Source: Microvirga pudoricolor (GTDB lineage Bacteria; Pseudomonadota; Alphaproteobacteria; Rhizobiales; Beijerinckiaceae). Taken from it: a DNA stretch of 64,000 nt. The notes below the pieces were generated by a model. The model worked only from the letters and a program-made list of their open reading frames with translations. It was not told where the DNA came from and ran no database searches. The position numbers were made by a program, and so were the translations under genes. How positions within the stretch are numbered: position 1 is the first letter of the stretch; each line of letters opens with the position of its first letter. This document shows, piece after piece, positions 58,266 to 64,000 of the stretch. Where the stretch lies: positions 248,001 to 312,000 of the forward strand of contig NZ_JAFEMB010000005.1 in assembly GCF_016892705.1 (NCBI RefSeq), written 5' to 3'.

Positions 58266-58298
58266 AAAAAAAGCCCCCGGATCCGAGATCCGGGGGCT
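58266..58298 (-). terminator. lon terminator
   Basis: AGCCCCCGGATC pairs with GATCCGGGGGCT, a perfect 12-bp stem with a three-base loop, followed by seven T on the minus strand. It is the strongest terminator in the window and isolates lon from hup. Confidence 0.93.
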
Positions 58299-58326
58299 CT
58301 GAATGCACCTTCCGTAAGGAAAGACT

Positions 58327-60753
58327 TTAGTGAGCGACGACACCCTTCGATTCGTCGTCCGACCCGCTGACCTTAGGCGTCTGAGCGGCCGATTCATCCC
58401 ACTCGATGGGCTCGGGCATGCGGGTCAGGGCATGCTTCAAGACCTCATCCATCCGGGAGACCGGAACGATCTCGAGACCGTTCTTCACGCTGTCCGGCAG
58501 CTCGACGAGATCCTTGGCGTTGTCCATGGGGATCAGCACCTTCTTGATGCCGCCCCGGAGCGCCGCCAAAAGCTTCTCCTTCAGGCCGCCGATCGGGAGA
58601 ACCCGACCGCGCAGGGTCACTTCGCCCGTCATCGCGATGTCCCGACGGACGGGAATACCCGTCATCACGGATACGATGGCGCTTGCCATAGCGATGCCGG
58701 CCGACGGACCGTCCTTCGGGGTCGCTCCCTCCGGAACGTGGACGTGGATGTCCTTCCGGTCGAAGAGCGGCGGCTCGATGCCGAAATCGACGGATCGGGA
58801 GCGGACATAGGACGCCGCAGCCGAGATCGATTCCTTCATCACGTCGCGAAGGTTGCCCGTGACGGTCATCCGGCCCTTGCCGGGCAGGACGACGCCCTCG
58901 ATGGTGAGCAGCTCACCGCCAACCTCGGTCCAAGCCAGACCCGTGACTGCACCGACCGAATCTTCCTCCTCGACCTCGCCGTAGCGGAAGCGCGGCGGGC
59001 CCAGGTAATCGGGCAGGTTGTCCGTGGTCACCTCGACGCGCGAGACCTTGGAGATCAGGATCTCCTTCACGGCCTTGCGGGCAAGGTTGGCGATCTCGCG
59101 CTCCAGGTTACGTACGCCCGCCTCGCGGGTGTAGCGCCTGACCAGCATGAGCAGGCCGTCATCCGTGATCGCCCATTCCTTCTCGTCCAGGCCATGCTTC
59201 TTCATGGCGGACGGGATGAGGTGCGTGCGGGCGATCTCCGCCTTTTCTTCCTCGGTGTAACCCGCGAGGCGGATCACCTCCATACGGTCGAGGAGCGGAC
59301 CAGGAATGTTCAGCGTGTTCGCCGTCGTCACGAACATCACGTTCGACAGGTCGTAATCGACCTCGAGGTAATGGTCGTTGAAGGTGGAGTTCTGCTCAGG
59401 ATCCAGAACCTCGAGCAGGGCCGCCGACGGGTCGCCACGGAAGTCCATGCCCATCTTGTCGATCTCGTCGAGCAGGATGAGTGGATTGGACGTCTTGGCC
59501 TTGCGCATGGACTGCACGATCTTGCCGGGCATCGAGCCGATATAGGTCCGGCGGTGACCGCGGATCTCGGACTCGTCGCGAACGCCGCCGAGCGACATGC
59601 GCACGAACTCACGTCCCGTCGCCTTCGCGATGGACTTGCCGAGAGAGGTCTTACCGACGCCCGGAGGTCCGACGAGGCAGAGGATCGGGCCCGTCAGCTT
59701 GTTGGCGCGCTGCTGGACCGCCAGGTACTCGACGATGCGCTCCTTCACCTTTTCGAGGCCATAGTGATCGGCATCGAGCAGGTCCTGAGCCCCCTTGAGG
59801 TCCTTGCGCATCTTGGAACGCTTGTTCCACGGAATGCTCAGGAGCCAGTCGAGGTAGTTGCGGACCACGGTGGCTTCGGCCGACATGGGCGACATCTGCC
59901 GCAGCTTCTTCAGCTCGCCAAGGGCCTTGTCACGCGCCTCCTTCGAGAACTTGGTCTTGTTGATCTTGTCCTCGAGCTCGGCCAACTCGTCGCGACCTTC
60001 GTCGTCGCCGAGCTCCTTCTGGATGGCCTTCATCTGCTCGTTGAGATAGTACTCGCGCTGGGTCTTCTCCATCTGGCGCTTCACGCGCGTCCGGATCCGC
60101 TTCTCGACCTGAAGCACGGAGATCTCGCTCTCCATGAGGCCGAGAACCTTCTCCAGGCGCTGCGCGACCGTCGGGATCTCCAGGATCGCCTGCTTGTCGG
60201 CGATCTTGATCGCCAGGTGCGACGCGATAGTGTCGGCGAGCTTGGCGGGCTCCTCGATCTGCGTCACGGCCGAGACGACCTCGGGCGAGACCTTCTTGTT
60301 CAGCTTGACGTAATTCTCGAACTCCGAGACCACGGAGCGCGCAAGAGCCTCGGCCTCGATCTGGTCGCCCATCGAGTCCGGCAGGGCCTCGGCCTCAGCC
60401 TCGTAATACTCGTCCGTCTGGGTATAGGCCTGCACCTGAGCGCGGCTGACACCCTCCACCAGCACCTTCACGGTCCCGTCGGGCAGCTTCAGGAGCTGCA
60501 GGACGCTCGCCAGCGTGCCAACCTTGTAGATCGCGTCCGTCTTCGGGTCGTCGTCGGTCGCATCGACCTGCGTGGCCAAGAGGATGTGGCGGTCGGATTT
60601 AACGACCTCCTCCAGGGCACGGATCGACTTTTCGCGTCCCACGAAAAGGGGCACGATCATATGCGGGAAGACGACGATGTCACGGAGCGGCAGAACCGCG
60701 TAGGTCCCCGTCGAGCCTGGAACGATAGGCTGGCGCGGCTTCGACTGTGTCAT
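58327..60753 (-). CDS. lon: Lon ATP-dependent protease
   Basis: Lon degrades damaged and regulatory proteins; in alphaproteobacteria it controls CcrM and other cell-cycle factors. The start [11 protein letters not shown] has AAAGGA upstream and yields 808 aa. Domains are the N-terminal LON substrate domain ([19 protein letters not shown]), the AAA+ module with Walker [10 protein letters not shown] and Walker [11 protein letters not shown], and the serine-lysine peptidase domain with PKDGPSAG and [13 protein letters not shown] heat-shock type promoter lies 156 bp upstream. Confidence 0.97.
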   Translation of the reverse strand: MTQSKPRQPIVPGSTGTYAVLPLRDIVVFPHMIVPLFVGREKSIRALEEVVKSDRHILLATQVDATDDDPKTDAIYKVGTLASVLQLLKLPDGTVKVLVEGVSRAQVQAYTQTDEYYEAEAEALPDSMGDQIEAEALARSVVSEFENYVKLNKKVSPEVVSAVTQIEEPAKLADTIASHLAIKIADKQAILEIPTVAQRLEKVLGLMESEISVLQVEKRIRTRVKRQMEKTQREYYLNEQMKAIQKELGDDEGRDELAELEDKINKTKFSKEARDKALGELKKLRQMSPMSAEATVVRNYLDWLLSIPWNKRSKMRKDLKGAQDLLDADHYGLEKVKERIVEYLAVQQRANKLTGPILCLVGPPGVGKTSLGKSIAKATGREFVRMSLGGVRDESEIRGHRRTYIGSMPGKIVQSMRKAKTSNPLILLDEIDKMGMDFRGDPSAALLEVLDPEQNSTFNDHYLEVDYDLSNVMFVTTANTLNIPGPLLDRMEVIRLAGYTEEEKAEIARTHLIPSAMKKHGLDEKEWAITDDGLLMLVRRYTREAGVRNLEREIANLARKAVKEILISKVSRVEVTTDNLPDYLGPPRFRYGEVEEEDSVGAVTGLAWTEVGGELLTIEGVVLPGKGRMTVTGNLRDVMKESISAAASYVRSRSVDFGIEPPLFDRKDIHVHVPEGATPKDGPSAGIAMASAIVSVMTGIPVRRDIAMTGEVTLRGRVLPIGGLKEKLLAALRGGIKKVLIPMDNAKDLVELPDSVKNGLEIVPVSRMDEVLKHALTRMPEPIEWDESAAQTPKVSGSDDESKGVVAH

Positions 60754-60908
60754 TGAGACAATCCTTTCGACATCGTCCGACAGGATCCCTCCATTGAGCG
60801 GATCTGCGAACGGAGAACCGGAACGCTCAGGCTTTGTATGGGATACTCGCTGCGTCCGGTACGTGGGGCCGTCCCTCGGGAATGAGCGGGCAGCGACCAC
60901 GCAAGAGA

Positions 60909-60939
60909 TAATGTGGCGTGGCGGAAACAGTCTTTCAAG
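60909..60939 (-). promoter_or_regulatory. RpoH (sigma-32) type promoter of lon
   Basis: CTTGAAA-N16-CCACATTA on the minus strand: the -35 is a full sigma-32 match and the -10 resembles CCCCATTT. Transcription would begin near 60902, giving a leader of about 150 nt. Heat-shock control of lon is well known in proteobacteria. Confidence 0.65.
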
Positions 60940-60982
60940 GACAGGTCCGCCACGACCTTGAGGGGGCTCTGGAGGGCGACGA

Positions 60983-62251
60983 TCAGGCGCTTGCGCTCGC
61001 GGTCTGGTCGGCCCGGTCGCCATGGATGAAGAGCGGCTTGGCCTTCCCCTCGATGACCTCGGGACCGATCACAACCTGCTCGACGGAATCGAGGCCCGGC
61101 AGGTCGTACATGGTCTCCAGCAGGATCGACTCCATGATCGAGCGCAGGCCGCGGGCGCCGGTGCGGCGCTCGATGGCCTTGCGGGCGATGAGCGTCAGGG
61201 CCTCTTCCTGGAAGGTGAGGTTGACGTTCTCCATCTCGAACAGGCGCTGGTACTGCTTGACCAGGGCGTTCTTGGGCTCCTGCAGGATCTTCTTGAGGGC
61301 ATCCTCGTCCAGGTCCTCCAGGGTGGCCAGGACCGGAAGGCGGCCGACGAATTCGGGAATGAGGCCGAATTTCAGCAGGTCCTCGGGCTCCACCTCGCGG
61401 AAAATCTCGCCGGTGCGCCGATCGTCGGGCGCGCTCACGCTCGCCCCGAAGCCGATGGACGTTCCCTTGCCGCGGCCCGCGATGATCCGCTCCAGCCCGG
61501 CGAAAGCGCCGCCGCAGATGAAGAGGATGTTCGTGGTATCCACCTGCAGGAATTCCTGCTGGGGATGCTTGCGGCCGCCCTGGGGCGGCACGGATGCCAC
61601 CGTACCTTCCATGATCTTGAGCAGGGCCTGCTGGACGCCCTCGCCCGATACGTCGCGGGTGATGGAGGGGTTGTCGGACTTGCGGGAGATCTTGTCGATT
61701 TCGTCGATGTAGACGATGCCGCGCTGAGCCCGCTCCACGTTGTAATCCGAGGCCTGGAGCAGCTTCAGGATGATGTTCTCCACGTCCTCGCCGACATACC
61801 CTGCTTCCGTAAGGGTCGTGGCGTCAGCCATGGTGAACGGCACATCGAGGATCCGAGCCAGGGTCTGGGCCAGGAGGGTCTTGCCCGAGCCCGTGGGGCC
61901 GATCAGCAGAATGTTGGACTTCGCCAGTTCCACGTCGTTGTGCTTCGTGGCATGGGCGAGGCGCTTGTAGTGGTTATGGACCGCCACCGAGAGCACCTTC
62001 TTGGCGTGCTCCTGACCGATCACATAATCGTCAAGGACGCGGCTGATCTCTTTGGGGGTCGGGACGCCGTCCCGGGATTTCACGAGGGATGACTTGGATT
62101 CCTCGCGAATGATGTCCATGCACAGCTCGACGCACTCATCGCAGATGAATACCGTCGGGCCGGCGATCAGCTTCCGGACCTCATGCTGGCTCTTGCCGCA
62201 GAAGGAGCAGTAAAGCGTGCTCTTGGAGTCGTTGCCGCCAGCCTTGCTCAT
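60983..62251 (-). CDS. clpX: ClpXP protease ATPase subunit ClpX
   Basis: ClpX unfolds substrates and feeds them to ClpP; in Caulobacter it degrades CtrA. The 422-aa protein has the zinc-binding domain (Cys15, Cys18, Cys37, Cys40), Walker A GPTGSGKT (118-125), Walker B IVYIDEID, the pore loop GYVGED and the IGF loop (SIGFGAS) that docks on ClpP. GGAGAG precedes the ATG. It is 304 bp from clpP, so it likely has its own control region. Confidence 0.97.
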   Translation of the reverse strand: MSKAGGNDSKSTLYCSFCGKSQHEVRKLIAGPTVFICDECVELCMDIIREESKSSLVKSRDGVPTPKEISRVLDDYVIGQEHAKKVLSVAVHNHYKRLAHATKHNDVELAKSNILLIGPTGSGKTLLAQTLARILDVPFTMADATTLTEAGYVGEDVENIILKLLQASDYNVERAQRGIVYIDEIDKISRKSDNPSITRDVSGEGVQQALLKIMEGTVASVPPQGGRKHPQQEFLQVDTTNILFICGGAFAGLERIIAGRGKGTSIGFGASVSAPDDRRTGEIFREVEPEDLLKFGLIPEFVGRLPVLATLEDLDEDALKKILQEPKNALVKQYQRLFEMENVNLTFQEEALTLIARKAIERRTGARGLRSIMESILLETMYDLPGLDSVEQVVIGPEVIEGKAKPLFIHGDRADQTASASA

Positions 62252-62349
62252 ATATTCTCTCTCCAATCGGTGCCCGGCTGGTGCAACGCCCGCCCGGCAC
62301 TTCACTTAAATCTAGGAGCGACGGGCCTAATAAAAGGTTCCGGCGCCGA

Positions 62350-62383
62350 GATTCGAGGCTTTTGTTAATGACCGCCTCGAATC
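62350..62383 (-). repeat. Inverted repeat upstream of clpX with two GANTC sites
   Basis: GATTCGAGGC-N14-GCCTCGAATC, perfect 10-bp arms about 100 bp before the clpX ATG. Each arm ends in a GANTC motif, the CcrM methylation target. It could be a regulator operator or an RNA hairpin in the clpX leader. Confidence 0.6.
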
Positions 62384-62479
62384 CTCATGCAAACACGCTG
62401 CGGGCGCGTGATCAATAGGAACGGACCTGAAGGCCAAAAGGACGCAGAGGCCAGTTCTTGTCCCCAACTTTAAGGAATT

Positions 62480-62513
62480 AGGTCCGATTTCCCTCTTGGG
62501 GAGAACCGGACCT
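62480..62513 (-). terminator. Hairpin after clpP
   Basis: AGGTCCG and CGGACCT, 7-bp arms with a partly pairing interior (TTCTCCC/GAGGGAA), start 43 bp past the clpP stop. Only AATT follows, so termination would be weak. Confidence 0.4.
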
Positions 62514-62555
62514 GCGACAACCTCATACCGATCGTGGCACAGCCAGCCCGCTATA

Positions 62556-63188
62556 TTAACCCTGGGGAACGGTGGGCTCCGGACGCTTGGACACCACCTC
62601 GTCGATCAGGCCGAATTCCTTGGCGGCGTCCGCCGTCATGAAATTATCGCGCTCCAGGGCTGCTTCCACGGCAGCCAGGTCCCGGCCCGTGTGGGTCACG
62701 TAGATTTCATTGAGCCGGCGCTTGAGAGCCTCGCTCTCGCGGGCGTGGATCATGATGTCCGTCACCTGGCCCTGGTAGCCGCCCGATGGCTGGTGGACCA
62801 TGATGCGGGCGTTCGGGAGGGCGAAGCGCTGACCCTTGGCTCCCGCCGTCAGCAGGAGCGAGCCCATGGAGGCGGCCTGTCCGACGCAAAGCGTCGAGAC
62901 GGGGCAGCGAATGAACTGCATGGTGTCGTAGATCGAGAGGCCGGACGTGACCACGCCGCCCGGGGAGTTGATGTAGAAGGAAATTTCCTTCTTTGGGTTC
63001 TCGGCCTCGAGGAACAGAAGCTGCGCCACGATCAGCGAGGCCGAGTAGTCTTCAACCGGGCCGGTGAGGAAGATAATCCGCTCACGCAGCAGGCGGGAAT
63101 AGATGTCGAAGGCGCGCTCGCCCCTATTCGACTGCTCGACCACCATCGGCACGAGCGTGTTGTTGTACAACGCGACCGGATCTCTCAT
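62556..63188 (-). CDS. clpP: ATP-dependent Clp protease proteolytic subunit
   Basis: ClpP forms the 14-mer serine peptidase chamber used with ClpX or ClpA. The 210-aa protein has the triad Ser107 (GQAASMGS), His132 (MVHQPSGG) and Asp181, with spacing identical to E. coli ClpP, and [11 protein letters not shown] short N-terminal segment may be processed. It follows tig by about 80 bp with a hairpin between. Confidence 0.97.
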   Translation of the reverse strand: MRDPVALYNNTLVPMVVEQSNRGERAFDIYSRLLRERIIFLTGPVEDYSASLIVAQLLFLEAENPKKEISFYINSPGGVVTSGLSIYDTMQFIRCPVSTLCVGQAASMGSLLLTAGAKGQRFALPNARIMVHQPSGGYQGQVTDIMIHARESEALKRRLNEIYVTHTGRDLAAVEAALERDNFMTADAAKEFGLIDEVVSKRPEPTVPQG

Positions 63189-63207
63189 CGTCTCACTGCT
63201 CCAAAGT

Positions 63208-63229
63208 CGGCTGCGCGGACGCGCAGCCG
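63208..63229 (-). promoter_or_regulatory. Hairpin between tig and clpP
   Basis: CGGCTGCGC-GTCC-GCGCAGCCG is a perfect 9-bp stem with a four-base loop. ACTTTGG follows with no T run. It is likely a partial terminator or RNA-stability element separating tig from clpP expression. Confidence 0.5.
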
Positions 63230-63268
63230 TCGAGATAAAGCAAGCAGCGAGGCGGCCGGTCCGAGGCC

Positions 63269-64000
63269 TTACTCGCCCTTGCTGGCTTTCTTTCCGCCCT
63301 CTTCGGATTCGTCGCCGAACAGCTCGTCCTTGGAGACGGCGTTGTCGACCACCTTCACCTCCGAGAGGATTCGGTCAACCACCTTCTCCTCGAAGAGGGG
63401 GGCGCGGATCTCGGCCAGGGCCTGGGGGTTCTTCTGGTAGAATTCCCACACCTGCTTTTCCTGCCCGGGATACTGGCGGACCCGCTCGACGAGAGCCTGC
63501 GTGACCTCGTCGTCGGAGACCTTGATATCGGACGTCTCGCCGATCTGTGCAAGGACCAGGCCGAGGCGCACGCGGCGCTCGGCGATCTTGCGGTAATCAG
63601 CCTTGGCGTCTTCCTCGGTGGTGTCCTCATCCGCGAAGGTGCGGTTGTTGGTCTTCATCTCGCCTTCGACCTGGGCCCAGATCGCGGCGAATTCCTGCTC
63701 CACGAGGCTCGGAGGCAACTCGAAGCTGTACTTGGAATCGAGGGCATCCAGCAGGTCCTTCTTGACCTTGCGGCGGGACTGGGCGTCGAAATCGCGCTTG
63801 ATGGCGTCGCGGACGGCATCCTTGAGCTTGTCGAGCGACTCCATGCCGAAGCCCTTGGCGAGCTCGTCGTCGATCCTCAGCTCGCCCGGACCCTCGACGT
63901 CCTTCACGGTCACGTCGAACTCGGCGGCCTTCCCGGCCAGATGGGCGGCCATATAGTTCTCGGGGAACGAGACCTTCACGAGCTTGGTATCGCCCGCCTT
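63269..64000 (-). CDS. tig: Trigger factor, C-terminal part
   Basis: Ribosome-associated chaperone and prolyl isomerase. The frame is open to the window edge, so the N-terminal ribosome-binding domain and most of the PPIase domain lie outside. Visible are the end of the FKBP-type domain ([23 protein letters not shown]) and the helical C-terminal chaperone domain, ending in an acidic/Lys-rich tail [15 protein letters not shown]. The tig-clpP-clpX-lon-hup order is classic. Confidence 0.95.
   Translation of the reverse strand, partial: KAGDTKLVKVSFPENYMAAHLAGKAAEFDVTVKDVEGPGELRIDDELAKGFGMESLDKLKDAVRDAIKRDFDAQSRRKVKKDLLDALDSKYSFELPPSLVEQEFAAIWAQVEGEMKTNNRTFADEDTTEEDAKADYRKIAERRVRLGLVLAQIGETSDIKVSDDEVTQALVERVRQYPGQEKQVWEFYQKNPQALAEIRAPLFEEKVVDRILSEVKVVDNAVSKDELFGDESEEGGKKASKGE

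Larger units (their letters stand above)
62252..62555. other. clpP-clpX intergenic control region
   Basis: 304 bp without a gene. It contains a hairpin after clpP and a 10-bp inverted repeat nearer clpX (both listed separately). A possible clpX promoter TTGCAT-N17-ATTAAC overlaps the inverted repeat, with a weak -10. The region is fairly AT-rich around CTTTAAGGAATTAGG. Confidence 0.5.

Noticed and set aside
58330-60756. 808-codon open frame exactly opposite lon
   Set aside because: Nearly the same length as lon because the antisense frame lacks stops; no ribosome-binding site or domain.

Overview
This 64 kb window is GC-rich, gene-dense chromosomal core from an alphaproteobacterium, most likely Hyphomicrobiales (Rhizobiales) and, by gene order and protein style, probably Methylobacteriaceae such as Microvirga. 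That placement is inference from recalled synteny, not from a search. Supporting signs are an alphaproteobacterial LexA with direct-repeat GAAC-N7-GAAC operators, a short proline-tRNA ligase lacking the editing insert, ribosomal protein S2 with a C-terminal helix-hairpin-helix tail, LpxI instead of LpxH, and nuoA-N followed by birA, rnj and mce. I see no insertion sequence, prophage, integrase or CRISPR array.

Layout. Plus strand, 1-7557: the end of a PpiD-type folding factor, trpE-trpG-trpD-trpC, moaC-moeA and lexA. comEC follows convergently, then gltX and gltA on the plus strand, closed by a terminator. From about 12.9 kb to 28.2 kb everything is on the minus strand. In transcription order it runs rpsB, tsf, pyrH, frr, uppS, cdsA, dxr, rseP, bamA, lpxD, fabZ, lpxA, lpxI, lpxB and a secreted protein of unknown function. 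This block joins translation factors, isoprenoid, phospholipid and lipid A synthesis, and outer-membrane assembly. Next on the minus strand are a GNAT acetyltransferase, dnaE, and a 33-codon SOS-controlled membrane protein gene. lolD, lolC and proS come after these.

From 36.7 to 55.5 kb lies one long minus-strand series: nuoA-N (complex I), then birA, rnj, mce, a DUF1467 membrane protein and a VOC protein. A second promoter is visible inside it, ahead of nuoJ. tRNA-Asp, a 44-codon membrane protein, an SDR oxidoreductase and tRNA-Val follow. The window ends with the proteostasis set hup, lon, clpX, clpP and tig, all on the minus strand; lon has a heat-shock-type promoter.

The least described elements are small. 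They are (i) a 33-aa single-span membrane protein behind a perfect LexA box just upstream of dnaE, a strong candidate for a SidA-like SOS division inhibitor; (ii) a plus-strand transcription unit of about 160 nt between proS and the VOC gene, with its own promoter and strong terminator; (iii) a 44-aa membrane protein near tRNA-Asp; (iv) a structured rpsB leader; and (v) unusual protein parts: a His-rich NuoL loop, a disordered NuoE tail and a calcium-loop motif in BamA.
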